Source: Zygnema cylindricum (Eukaryota; Streptophyta; Zygnematophyceae; Zygnematales; Zygnemataceae). From it: DNA of 64,000 bases. Of this stretch, positions 21,268 to 32,649 are shown one piece after another (position 1 is the first letter of the stretch; each line of letters starts with the position of its first letter). Both the position numbers and the translations under genes were made by a program. The notes below the pieces were generated by a model, which worked only from the letters and a program-made list of their open reading frames with translations, had not been told where the DNA came from and ran no database searches. The stretch is taken from assembly GCA_037447655.1 (NCBI GenBank), contig JBBHKE010000195.1, positions 158,423 through 222,422 of the forward strand, in the 5' to 3' direction.

Positions 21268-23951
21268 TCTCTCTCTCTCCCTCTCTTCTTCTCCCTTTCT
21301 CCGTCTCTTCCCCTCTTTCTCTCTCTCTCCCTTTCTCTGGATCTCTCACCTTCTCTGTCTCTCAAATTCTGGCCTGTCTCTCTCGCCTTCTCCACCCGTC
21401 CTCTCCTTCCCTCTCCCACTCCCCCTCCATCTCTCCCTCCTCTTTCTATTTTTTCCCCTTCTTTTCTACTTTTTTCCCCATTCGTAACTCCTTTTCCGTA
21501 CCCTTTCACCTACTTTTTCCCCTACCTGTTTCCTTACCTTTTTCCGTACCTTTTTCTCCTCCTCTCTCCCTCTCTTTTCGCAGCAAAAGGAGGAGATACA
21601 GGAGCTCCAGGCGGAAATCTGCATTATGGAGAGGGTTCAGGATCACCCCAATGTGGTACAATTGAGGGACGTTTTCGAGGACTCCGAGGCCGTACACCTC
21701 CTCATGGAGCTCTGCGAGGAGGGAGATCTCTTCGACCACATCGCGAGAAAAAAACGACTTCCCGAACCGGAAGCCGCGAAAATTTTCAGGTTGGTTGTTT
21801 TTTTTTTTTTTTTTGTCTGTTTGTTTATTTGTTCTGTGTCTCTCTTTCTGTCTCTGTCTCTGTCTGTGCCTCATTCTCTCTCTCTTTCTTTTGTAAAGCC
21901 TCCACTAATTTCCCTCCCTCTGCTCCTCCTCTCTCCCCTCCTGTTTTGTCGTTTCCCCACAGCCAAGCGGTCCTCCCATTCCACCACTCCCACAACCAAA
22001 ACCCGAACTAATCCCCCTCCCTCCCTCCCTCCCTCCTTTCTCCTCCTTTTTTGTCGTTTTCCCTGCAGCCAAGCCGTCCTCGCGGTCCGTCACTGTCACA
22101 GTCGCGGCGTCATCCACCGCGACTTGAAGCCCGAGAACCTCATGCTCCAAACCGCCGCCTCGGGGGGAGAGGCGGGGTTTACGGTGAAGCTGGGCGACTT
22201 TGGATTGGCCGTCGTGGCGGCGCCCGGGGAGTTGGTGACGGGGCTCGCGGGGTCGCCCTTCTATATGGCGCCGGAAATTGTGGGGAGGAAACCGTACGGA
22301 AGGGAGGTGGACGTGTGGAGCTTGGGAGTTGTTTTGTATACCGCGCTTTCCGGTGAGAAACATATATATTGTTGGGGAGACTGGGGGGAAATTGGGGGAA
22401 AATGGCACTGGAGTTGGTGAGGAGGAAACTGTACGGAAGGGAGAGAGATGGGAAGAGTTGGGGAGGTTTTCTCTGTACGGCCCTCGAGGGGGAGAAAGGG
22501 TATTGTGATTTGAATGTAGGACTGGGGAGAAAACGGGAGGGAAATTGGGGGAAATTGGGAGAAATTGAGGAAAAATTGGGAGGGAAATGGAGGGAAATAG
22601 GGGGAAATGGGGGGAGACTTGAGGAAAGATGAGGGAAATTGGTGGGAATTGGGGGAAATTGGCACTGGAATTAGAGTGGAAATTGTACGGATGAACGATT
22701 GACGTTAAAGAGTTTGGGCATAAGTAGTAAATGTTACTTTATAAAACGTTTAATAAATGTTATTCTATAAAACTTTTAATAAATGTTATTTTGTACATTG
22801 TCCTCCCCAGTAAAAAACTGAACGTGGGAAGTAGAAATGGGACAGATAGGGAAAGTGGGCGGGAAATCGTCGAGAAAATGGGGGTTAAAGGAATTGGGGT
22901 AAAAGAAGTCGGGTAAAAAAGTCAGAGAAAGAAGTCGGGGTAATTGGGAAAAATTCGGAAAACTCGACTTTTGATTGAAAAAATTAATCGGGTTTTAATG
23001 GGGTGTTATAGAGTCCAAAATGGAGCCTTGAGTTTACTTAGGCTTAAAAAATAAGTAAATTGTATTCTAGATTTGATTCTTGGATACCTTCTCGTCTCAA
23101 ATTTCATCTCCGCTACACTTTTTTCTTCTCTCTCTTTTCCCAAATGCGACTCTGACATTTCTTCCCTCTCTCTCCCTCTCTCTCCCTCTTCCCCAGGATT
23201 TCTTCCCTTTTGGGGAAATTCGCACGAGGAAACCTTCGCCGCCATTGGTCGAGGAAATCCCGATTTCGTAAAAAAACCGTGGCAAAAAATTTCCCCCGAA
23301 GCAAAATCTTTGGTACGGAAAATGTTAACTCCGGACCCCAAAAAGAGAGTCAAAATAGACGATATTTTGACGCACCCATGGGTCCTATCTCACTGCCCCC
23401 CTTCCCTCCCTATGACTCGACCGATATCCATAACCCAAAACCCTTCCTTCCCTTCCCTTCCCTCCTTCTCCTTCCAGTCCGTACGTTTTCCTCCATGGTC
23501 CCCTAAAGAATATGGGGAAAGTCCCATCCCTCAAGCTCTCTCGGCCCCCAAAGGACAATTTTCTCCTCCTCGTACTCCCTCTCCTCAGGCTTCTCCTAGG
23601 AATATGCCTCCGAAACCGAGTATCTCTCTGCTTCCCTTCACCCCTCCGGGAACCCCCAAAAAAGAGGGAGAAACCAGTCACGTTACGCTTTTTGCGGCGA
23701 CTTTAGCGAATCCTTTCCGATTTTTTCAGCATCCGTCACAGGAGAGGGAGAGAGAGAGGGAGAAGGAGGAGAGGGAGGGGGGGGAAGAGGGAGAGGGAGG
23801 GGGGGGGAGAGGGAGAGGGAGGGGGGGGGAGAGGGAGAGGGAGGGGGGGGGAGAGGGAGAGGGAGGGGGGGGAGAGGGAGGGGAGGGAGAGGGAGAGGGA
23901 AGTGGAGGAGGAGAGGGAGAGGATACGGAAGCATTTGGCGGTGGGAGCTGA
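20679..23951 (+). CDS. PEPKR2-like Ser/Thr protein kinase, copy 1
   Basis: Four exons join in phase: 20679-21188, 21584-21789, 22069-22352 and 23197-23951, giving 584 residues. Kinase motifs: Gly loop GRGHFG near 140-145, Lys162 in AACK, helix-C Glu181, HRDLKPEN at 255-262, DFG at 282-284, MAPE at 305-308, then DVWSLG. After exon 3, FLPFWG and the HPW end motif come from exon 4. The pattern fits the CDPK/SnRK superfamily without EF hands, closest to plant PEPKR2. Such kinases phosphorylate Ser/Thr in the cytosol or nucleus; substrates are unknown. Residues 1-130 are unlike known domains. The C-terminal tail is rich in SP/TP sites. The last part is frameshifted by an expanded GA/G repeat relative to copy 2, losing its conserved end. 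Confidence 0.85.
21201..21262. repeat. (CT)n in kinase intron 1
   Basis: A near-perfect CT dinucleotide run starting 12 bp after the splice donor, followed by 250 bp of pyrimidine-rich intron. The run differs in length and left edge in copy 2 (about 40255-40309). Confidence 0.95.
23741..23930. repeat. Expanded GA/G repeat inside kinase exon 4
   Basis: GAGAGGGAGAGGGAGG(G)n units run for about 190 bp, about twice the length of the same tract in copy 2 (42786-42873). It encodes Arg/Glu then Gly/Glu repeats and shifts the frame of the downstream coding sequence. Confidence 0.9.
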
Positions 23952-25725
23952 GAGAACTTCGAGACCATTTGTTTTGTCGGAAGTGTTTGAGAAGTTTTCG
24001 AAAAGGGAAGTGCTTTAGGGTGTTTTATGCTTTTCTAGGATTTTTTGGAGGGACCGAGAGGAGCTCCGGAGGAAAAAAAAAAAAAGGAAAGAAACATTAA
24101 AATCAGGAAACAATTTCAAATGCTTTTCGGTCAGATGTTAAATCGTTTTTTTGCCGGTTTTGCTCTCTGTGAATCGGTTCCCTCTCTATTTTACACCCTT
24201 TTTTCTTTATAGCAAAGAGCTTTCTCTTTTTCGAGGAAAAGAAATCGGTAATTTTTTTAGGTCCAGATTTTAAATTTGGTATTTTCTCTTTTTCCTTTTT
24301 TTTTGTTTTCGACAAGTTAGCTGAGCTACTGTTTTATACTCTTTGTAAACAAGTTAATTTAATAGGGAGAAAAAGAGAAGAGATAGAGAGAATGATAGAA
24401 GAGAGAGAGCCAGGGAATAGTTAGAGAGAGACGAGCGAGAGAGGAGAGAGACAAAGGGTTTTAGGAATTATTATTAGGGTTGATGTTTATTTAGTTTATT
24501 TTTATTTTTCGGTTTCTTAAAAAGGTGTAGATGCAGTGAAATTTTAACCTTCTGGTTGAAAATATGTAAATAGGAAAAAATTGAAAAGGTCATGAATCGG
24601 AAAGTTGAAAAGAAAATCCTTTTTTTCAGCGAAAATAATTTTTTTTCCTTTCCGAAATTACTCGAGGGTTTCTTCTTTTTCTCCCTTTTTTTCCATTTTT
24701 TTCTTACTAGTGTTTCTATTCCTTACTTTTTTACCTCCAGAATGTATCTAGAAAGGTTTTGTAACCATTTGTAAAAATTTTAGCGAAGAAAGGTGACTTT
24801 TTTCTTTTATGATTTTTACTTTTAGATTAGACAGTAAAAAGGTAGTTAAAAACGGCAAACAGTTTGACTTTTCTTTAAGGATTTTTTTTTTTCTTTTTTT
24901 TTGTATAGATGCATTTGACGGATCGTCGAATTTCATTTGTTAAAAAAAAAGTGCGAATTTTTTCTTTTTGCTTTTTTCCTTTATCGTTTCGACAAAGTTA
25001 TGAGTAAGTCAATGAGAGGGGAATAATAACTTCTTTTGGGTAGCTTTATAATGATATATCTTTGTAATAATTTGAAAAAAAAGTGTATGCAAGTTTTGTG
25101 TTCGTCACACTATTTAAGGTTAAATATTTCTTAAACTATTTATTTATTTGTCGTTTTTTTTTTACGCTCAGGTTTTGACCATAGTAGTACACATTCCTTT
25201 GGAACCCTGTGTTTCATTTTTATTACTTCGCCCTATTGATAAAGCTGTGGTTTAGAGGTTGCTATGGTATCTGATTTGTACCCTAATATTTGTATATACA
25301 ATTATATTTTCTATGTTTGTTGAATGTTTTTACTCCACCATAACATGTGCTTATAACCATTATTCAACGTTTTCGATTTTATGTTTTGACATGTACTTAT
25401 TTTCTGTTCGTGTACATTGTTGTCTTGTAGCTATCAACGTGGTTTGCGGTGAAACAAAACCAAATGGAACTAAAGTAAAGAAAAAATGGGTATTTTGGTT
25501 TGGTTCTTATTTTCAAACCAGTTTTAAACGGCTCGGTTCCGTTCTATCCGGACAAACCCGGTTAAAAACCTCTAGAGGAATGCACAGTTAAAAGTACACA
25601 TTCGGAAAGTAAACATACGGAAAATAAATCTACAATATTAAAAAAGAATACTATTTATTGCAAAACTTGTGAAGAAAAAACCATTTGAATGGAAATGGGA
25701 TCCTAAAAACAAAAAAGAAAAGCAA
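23952..25725. other. Downstream region of kinase copy 1
   Basis: Non-coding, collinear with 42971-44645 but clearly more diverged than the kinase introns. The original C-terminal coding frame (ending at a TAG at about 24016-24018) is still open here, now out of frame. Short AT-rich open frames are not supported. Confidence 0.5.
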
Positions 25726-25728
25726 TTA

Positions 25729-26030
25729 GACCGTGGCCCCATGTACCAAAGTTTCTTCTGTCATTTTCCTCAACAACTTAGTGCCTTACTAATTAAATTA
25801 CAACAATATAAAGAAAGTGAAAAAAATGAAAGAACAATTTGCGCCCGCTTCAAACTTAGAATATACTACATGTTGTCGTCTTGTGTTATTCAGCACATGA
25901 CTACATCATGCCACGTGATCTTCAATCTTTACCTTAAAACACATCGAAGATGTGCTTTAAATAAAAACATCATCGCAGGATTAAAAAAAAAAAAAAATCA
26001 AAAAACAAAAAAAAGAGCAGATTCGCACAT
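25729..26030. mobile_element. Truncated TIR element left end
   Basis: It starts GACCGTGGCCCCATGTA after TTA at 25726-25728, matching the left end of the element at 44649-46583. The match runs to about 26030, where unrelated LTR-derived sequence takes over, so the element is cut. Confidence 0.6.
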
Positions 26031-26709
26031 ATTCCGGACACTATGCCCCACAGGTGCTTCTCAAAGAGTTCTCCCTCCATCATCATTTCCCAATAAAGAA
26101 AGTCTGATCCATCAAATATAGGCACCCTAGAGGGTGGCCCCAGCAATTTTATGGTCTCCATTGACCCACAGAATGGGCAGCCTATGTAAAGCCTCTAAGA
26201 TAATATATGCCTCTTTTTCTTTCCCAACGAATAAATGCCACCATGACTTCTGACCACCCTAACCCTTGTGGCGACCCGATTCCCCTAAGCCGAACGCTAA
26301 AAGAATCATTGGATTTGCTCCCCTGAGCAGTAAGTTATGGCTGGTCAAAGAAGACCTTTACAGTTACAAGCTCTCTTAAAGAGAGGTACCTAAACTTCAC
26401 TAAGTCCTGGTCTGCCTACTCACAGCTACCTACTGCTAAACCCTAGTCCAATAGGAACACTGTACAACACAATAGGAACACTATATAGTACAAGAAGGTA
26501 CAGTGGCCGATGTACTTATTGTACGGCCATTGTACAATATGGCCTGCAAGGTGACGCCTGCCTGTCAAATCAGAGCCATGGCTCCTCCTCCCATCTTCTC
26601 CGGTATCCTATACTGTGGTGCCACGTGGCATCGCGTGACGCTATCTCCAAAGGCTGCCAAAAGCTCATTCCGGGTGGCGGCTGCAACGATGGCCGTCTGA
26701 TCAAATATA
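26031..26709 (-). mobile_element. Inverted LTR fragments of Copia 1 family
   Basis: Parts of this stretch are inverse-complement relatives of the LTR at 32650-33913. 26166-26205 matches the block near 33545-33590 (CACAGAAT...AAGCCTCTA), 26315-26355 matches the GGCCAGCCATAACTTAATGC block, and 26490-26540 matches the GTACCTTCTTGTAC region. It is a diverged, rearranged LTR in opposite orientation. Confidence 0.55.
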
Positions 26710-27508
26710 TGTTGAAAAAAGTATTTTATATTCTATATCTTTAGTCTATGGTCTTAATTTAGTCCTCATACTTGTCGTAGTCACCGAGGATTGGCAGGCA
26801 GCCATGGCTTCCTCTGGCAGACAAGGAGACAGCAAAAGACACAGCCCTGCAAAAGATAGGCGGTCAGGACCAGGATATGATCCTAAGACCTTCCGGATGA
26901 CCGTCGTACCCCATAGCCGTTCGCCTTATCTTTTAGGTCTTGATGAACGTTAAAGTATAATGGGTGTGATTGATGTTTAAACATTACGCGGCGACATATC
27001 CCATTTAACGATCTCCGACACAGAATGAACATCAAAACAAACTAGACCGCACAAAATACTAGACCACACAAAATACTAGACCGCACGAAATGAACGAAAC
27101 GACATTTAAATTCAACGGACAAAATCAAATGTCGATTCGTGATCGACGGCTCACAGAGGAGCCGGCCTACCGGAATGGACATTTGGCGGTTTGCGAGCCA
27201 ATGTCGGCGGACGACACGTGGGAAGTCATGAGTGGACGACGAATATTACGGGGAGAGAAGCTACGGCTCAGGAATTGACAGGCTTCAACGGGATGGCCAT
27301 ACGGTACCATGGCCGTACAAGAAGTACATCGGCACATGTACCTTCTTGTACTTTACGGTCATATGATTGGTTGGGTAAAGTAGTAGTATGGGGTTCAGAG
27401 AGGGAGTTTAGGACTTAGACTTTTTGAGACACCTCTCTCTAAGAGACCTTTTCTGTTTATAGGCCATATTTGGCCAAACATAACTTAATGCTCAGGGGAG
27501 CAATTTCA
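26710..27508 (+). mobile_element. Copia 1 5' LTR, truncated
   Basis: It starts TGTTGAAAAAAGTATTTTAT and matches the first 782 bp of the LTR at 32650 with scattered substitutions. It ends at the AATTTCAGC block, after which gag-like sequence follows directly. The last ~480 bp of the LTR, the primer-binding site and most of gag are missing. Confidence 0.8.
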
Positions 27509-29692
27509 GCCACTTGTTAAAAGGGTTCAGGACTTGCCATATCATCGATGGATCTGGAACTCGGTCGTCGAGATGATTTTCGTTCGAGAAAGTACAATTG
27601 AGATTCGGAGAGGAGGGAAGAGTGTTCAAGCATTGGCTGCTGGAACTAACAAGAGGGATAAGGATTCCTAGAAACCTTGTGGAAACTTTGGTAGAGGAGG
27701 AAGGGGAAACCAGTCGAACGAATCTGGATCTAGGCCTCTGAAGGGGCTCTATCACTTTTGTAAGAAGCTGGGACATTACATGGCGGAGTGTACTAATCTG
27801 ACGGAGTTGAGATTGAAGAAGGGGCAGATTGGTAAATCAACTGGAGGAAAGAAGAAAGCATTTGTGGCAATACAAGTCATGGGAGAGGATTCCGGTTAGG
27901 ACGATGGAGAACCCCTCCTCGACGAGGAGCTGGAGGTGAAAGGTGAGCCAGAGATTCCAAGGAGGTAGAAGTGTGCCTTCGGTGGAGTAAGAGAAGCTCC
28001 CGAAGAAGGTTGGATTATTGATTCAGGTGCCTCTATGCATATGTGTAGAGAAAAACAATTGTTTACCAAAATGATAAAAATCTCTACTGTAGAGATAGAG
28101 TATGGGGATGAGAGAGTAGTAACCACTAGTCTAGTGGGATCCGTGGATCTGAAAGTCTTAGTTGAACGAAAGACATCCATAGTCACTTTCTCCGATGTTC
28201 TTTTTATTCCAAAGTTGAACAAAAATCTCATCTCTACGTCGGTCTTAGATGATAAGGGTTTTGAGACTAGTACTAAGAAAGGGGTCTTTGTTGCTAGCTA
28301 TGAGAATGAAGTGTATTTCACAGCTGAAAAGGGTAGCCAAGCAATGTTTAGGCTGAATTTGAGTAAAGGAAAAACGGGAGTGTACTATGCCGGTGAAGTG
28401 ATTTGATGATGTGGCATAAAATATTGGGACTTGTGCATCTAGATAGATTGAAAGAAATGAAGAAAATGGGTGTAGTTGAGAGAATTTATTTTGGAGATAA
28501 TGAGACCTTGGATGATTGTAGTGGATGTGCTCAAGGTAAGGCCCACAGATTACCTTTCCCAAAAACCGCAACATATAAAGGGGAAAAGGTCCTAGATCTA
28601 CTTCATACCGATATATGGGGACTAGCCAAAGTACCATCAGTTGGAGGGAAAAGATTCATGCTTACTATGGATGATGATTGGTCTAGATACTCTAGAGTCT
28701 ATTTCTTGAAGAATTAATATGAGGCTTCGGCTTATTTTAAAGAGTATAAAGCATGGAGTGAGAAGCATCATGAGACTCCTATAAAGAGAGTGAGGAGTGA
28801 TAATGGGGGGGAATACACCTCCAATGAGTTTGAGGATTTTTTGAAAGAGGAAGGGGTTCAACACCAAAAGACTGTTCCAAAGAACCCAGAACAAAACGGT
28901 GTAGCCGAGAGACTAAATCGGACATTAAGTGATAGTGCCCGTAGTATGTTATCGGATAAAAAGATAAGAAAAAGCTTTTGGGCACAAGCTATGAATTGTG
29001 CTAACTATCTCAAAAATAGAGTCCTTACCTCGGCAGTGAAAGGTCAAACACCTTATGAAAGATGGACCGGGAGAAAACCGGATATTTCACACTTAAAGGT
29101 GTTCGAAAGTCAAGTTTTTAGTCTAAACACAGAAAAATCTGATTGGAAGTTAGATGCAAGGGGAAAGTCCGGGTACCTACTTGGATATGATGAAAATGTG
29201 AAAGGATATAGAGTTTATGATCTCAGAACAGAAGATATCATTCTAGTAAAACACTTGCTAGTCATGGATGAAGGAAAGTCCATAAATCCCTTTAATTACA
29301 TTAAACCGGTTAGAATTATAATTGAATCCGAAAATGAGTTGGATTCAGATTCTTTTAACCGAACTTCGGTTCAGCCTGACTTTGCAGAGGAAGAGAAAAA
29401 TGTGACCGAGAATGACCCTCTCTTGGAGCCACAACTTTCGATTCGAACCGAGGAAGAGAACAAGGAAAGACCGGAAATGGATGATGAACGTCCGGAGGAC
29501 TCCACGGATAGGGGAGAAGATGAAGTCATTTGGAGAAATCCGAGATTACCCTCCATTCCAACATCGGATTTTGAATGAGGAAGGAGAAGTAGCAAGAGAC
29601 TTCAAGAGAGACAAGTGAACAACAAGGTAACTAAGCTGTCACATTTGAGCGAACCCCATACTTACTCGGAGGCAATTAATAGTGCGGAAAGT

Positions 29693-29893
29693 ACACCTTG
29701 AATCGTTATTAGCGTATAGAAATTATTAGTGTAAAGAAAAAATTAGCATCATTCATTCTAATTTAGTGTCAGGAGACGTGGTAGATTATAGTCCACGTCC
29801 TTAAATAGTGTAATTTATTATATTTAAGGTATCAATGTCAAAATTTTGGGGTGCCGATATAGCGTGCATAAGGCTAATAACGATTCACGGTGT
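29693..29893. mobile_element. MITE inserted in Copia reverse transcriptase
   Basis: TIRs of about 21 bp (starting ACACCTTGAATCG and ending CGATTCACGGTGT) are flanked by AGT at 29690-29692 and 29894-29896. Removing the element plus one AGT restores a Copia-like frame reading ...AES-RWVTTI. It shares the GACGTGG/CCACGTC hairpin with the copy at 8741-8930. Confidence 0.85.
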
Positions 29894-30555
29894 AGTAGAT
29901 GGGTGACAACCATTAATGATGAGATGGCTTCCATTATGGAAGCAAATACATGGGAGTTGGTGGATTGTCCTCCAGACAGAAAGCCAATTGGATGCAAGTG
30001 GGTATTTAAGTTTAAACTCAATCCGGATAACAATATCGAGCGATACAAGGCCAGATTAGTGGCCAAGGGGTTTACACAGAAAGAGGGAATCAATTATGAG
30101 GAAACCTTCGCTCCGGTTGTTAGATTTCCCTCTGTCCGAATTCTACTTAGTCTAGCGGCACCAAAAGACATGGAAGTGCACCAAATGGACATCAAAACCG
30201 CTTTCTTACACGGAGAATTAAAAGAAGAGATCTTCATGCGATAGCCGAAAGAATTTGTGGAGAAAGGAGAAGAAAGTAAGGTGTGTAGATTGATAAAATC
30301 TCTTTATGGACTAAAGCAAGCTCCAGGCCAATAGAATAAGAAGTTGGACGAGTTTTTGATAAGTTTGGGATATATCCGAATAAGTTCAGATCATTCCATC
30401 TATCCATTTGAGGATGCGAAGGGTATTATTTTCATTGTCATCTATATTGATGATTTGCTTGTTTTAAGTAAACCAATGGAGAAAATTAATGGATTGAAAA
30501 GGATTTGAAGAATAGATTTGAAATGAATGACTTTGGAGAGGCAAAATATGTTGTC

Positions 30556-31750
30556 CATAGCCATTTCTAGCCATGGATTCACTCTCGGAAGCACCACAGA
30601 CTACCCCAAAAACAGCCTACTTTGGAAACACACAGAATTTAACAGAATTAACAAAACAACCTGAAGAATTTAACAGAATTAACAAAACAACCCGAAACTA
30701 CATTTACAAATCGTATATAGGCTATATAATAACCTCACAAAGTTTCAGAAAAAAAATAATAATCATAGTGATCACATCATCTAGTCAAAGTTGCAGAAAA
30801 AACAGTTTGCCAGAACTTTGATTAAACAGACTAATTTCACAATGAATTAAAACCTAGGCCAGGCACACAATAGACCTGAAAATCTGTGACAATATTAACA
30901 ATACAAAGAGGAACACACATGCAGAATTTCAGATAATTCTGCCGACAGATCTGAGAGAAATCCTCAAATAAAATTACCAAAAATCACCATAAACAATTTT
31001 GGTCCAAAAAGTTCCTATGTTCAGAATGACTAAGTCCTAGAAATATATACAGGAGCTCACTACTAAATGTACGGAGGCATACCAGCCGTACGCATTCTAC
31101 CAGCTACTTCTATTAATGTTAGTATACCCAAATAATTCGAGGTATGTCAGAATAAGTAAATATACAGTATTAACTAATACACAAAAAGACAAACCACTGT
31201 TATTTCAAATATTTACAAGTACACACAATCTCACAAAATCGTATGTTGAGTCACGCTACGTCACTCAGCGAGATTCCTTGAATTCTTCAAAGAATCCGGG
31301 TCGTCCAAAAATAAACATTGTGTGATTGACGCGATTCCGCGTGGCAACAATATCCAAACGAAATCCACGTGAGTCGTCAAATATCTCGTGACGTCGCGAA
31401 ACGCATTCACGTCCACTTGCCAAATAAGACGCTCCGTACTTGCGGCATCCTTTTTCATTAATGCGTCTATCGCATTATGTTTCGTACGCCCATCGTACAT
31501 TTTCAAACCTTTCAAATATTTCAAATCGGATTGCTTCGCGATCCGCCGTCCATTTCAATTAAGCATTCCGCGCCACTCAATTGCTATTTCGTTCGTCTTG
31601 AAACAATATATATCCGTACATTCACTCCCCCATTCCGCGAAACCATTCGAGCCTCCACAGTAAATTCAATTAATTAATTAAGCACGAAACGTCGCGTGCG
31701 CACAAAATATCGCGTACGCACGAAACTAACATTTCAAAACAACAAAATAC
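30556..31750. mobile_element. Unidentified 1.2-kb insertion in Copia 1
   Basis: The reverse transcriptase frame stops at GGAGAGGCAAAATATGTT and resumes at TTGGGAATTCAGATG. The joined sequence would be a normal Copia G-E-A-K-Y-V-L-G-I. Flanking copies AAAATATGTT and AAAATACATT may be a diverged target duplication of about 10 bp. No TIRs or known protein were seen. A 27-bp direct repeat unit (GAATTTAACAGAATTAACAA plus 7 bp) occurs twice at about 30637-30691. Confidence 0.55.
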
Positions 31751-32649
31751 ATTTTGGGAATTCAGATGAAAAGGGATAGAGAGAAGATAATAATTAGGCT
31801 AAATCAAAAGGAAGCAATAAGAAATATGCTTGAAAATTTTCAAATGGATAAAGCAAATAGTTGTACAACTCCAATGGATTTAACGAAAGGAAATGAGGGG
31901 AGCTCAGAAAGGGGAGTTTTGGTTTTGGATAATGAGTTAGGATCAAAGAAAGCAAGTTTATGAAAAATATTTCGTACAGACAGGTTGTCGGTAGTTTGAT
32001 CTACTATATGAACTGTACCCGTCCTGATATAGCAGCAGCTGTAGGAATATTAAGTATGAGTTTAAATGATCCTAGGAAGAAAGATTGGGAAGCGGCCAAA
32101 AGAGTCATGCGATTCTTGATATGAACGAGAGATATGTGGTTGCATTTGGGAGGGGATAATATTGGCATCACCACTTGGAGTGATGCCAGTTATGGGGATG
32201 CTCCGGTGAGGAGGTGTACTTCTAGGTATGTGTTGTATGATGGGAATGGGGCTTGCTGTTGGAGTAGCAAGCAACAAAAGGTGATTGCTCAGTCCACCAT
32301 AGAGGCTGAGTATATGGACTCTTGTTCGGCTGTGAAAGAATTACTGTGGGTAAAATCATTGCTTCAAGAACTTGGGTATATGAAAAATAGAGTGCAAAAG
32401 AAATTTTGTGATAATCAAGCTGCAATTGCAATTGCAACAAACCCAAAGCATCAGTTTAAAGCAAATCATATGGATATCCGACTGAGCTTTCTTAGAGAGA
32501 AGGTTGAGTATAAAGTAAGCTTTTTTGAATATAGACCGGATGGAGAGATGGTAGCAGACATGATGACTAAGCCGGTTCCTTCTCCCAAATTGGTATTTTG
32601 TAGGGAGAAGTGTGGACTAAAGCAAAAGATAGAATAGAAATAAAGCGGG

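Larger units (their letters stand above)
13546..26030 (+). repeat. Segmental duplication, copy 1
   Basis: This segment is collinear with about 33914-44910. Shared landmarks in order are element A/B tails, a spacer, the GGATATGCAATA block, the kinase upstream region, the kinase gene, its downstream region and the start of a TIR element. Copy 1 alone carries the element at 15497-16276 and the 1.5-kb block at about 16578-18110. It breaks off inside a TIR element at about 26030, where Copia-derived DNA begins. Confidence 0.9.
27509..32649 (+). pseudogene. Copia 1 gag-pol polyprotein, decayed
   Basis: The domain order is that of Ty1/Copia. A damaged zinc knuckle (HFCKKLGHYMAEC, first Cys lost) lies near 27750. 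Protease WIIDSGASMHM is near 28007. The integrase zinc region (LDDCSGCAQGK) is near 28505-28545. The integrase core has DIWG near 28610, then DDDWSRY, SDNGGEY and PEQNGVAERLNRTL up to about 28925. Reverse transcriptase runs from about 29900 (KARLVAKGFTQKEG, HQMDIKTAFLHGE, SLYGLKQAP, catalytic YIDDLLV near 30446) and resumes at 31751. RNase H is at 32134-32637 (WSDASYGD, STIEAEYM, HMDIRLSFLREK). Internal stops at 28715, 30242 and elsewhere, plus two insertions, make it non-functional. Confidence 0.9.

Noticed and set aside
21905-22408. Antisense frames over kinase exon 3
   Set aside because: Shadow frames of a GC-rich coding exon; no independent support.
23683-23968. Pro/Ser-rich minus-strand frames
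   Set aside because: Antisense of the GA/G repeat in kinase exon 4.
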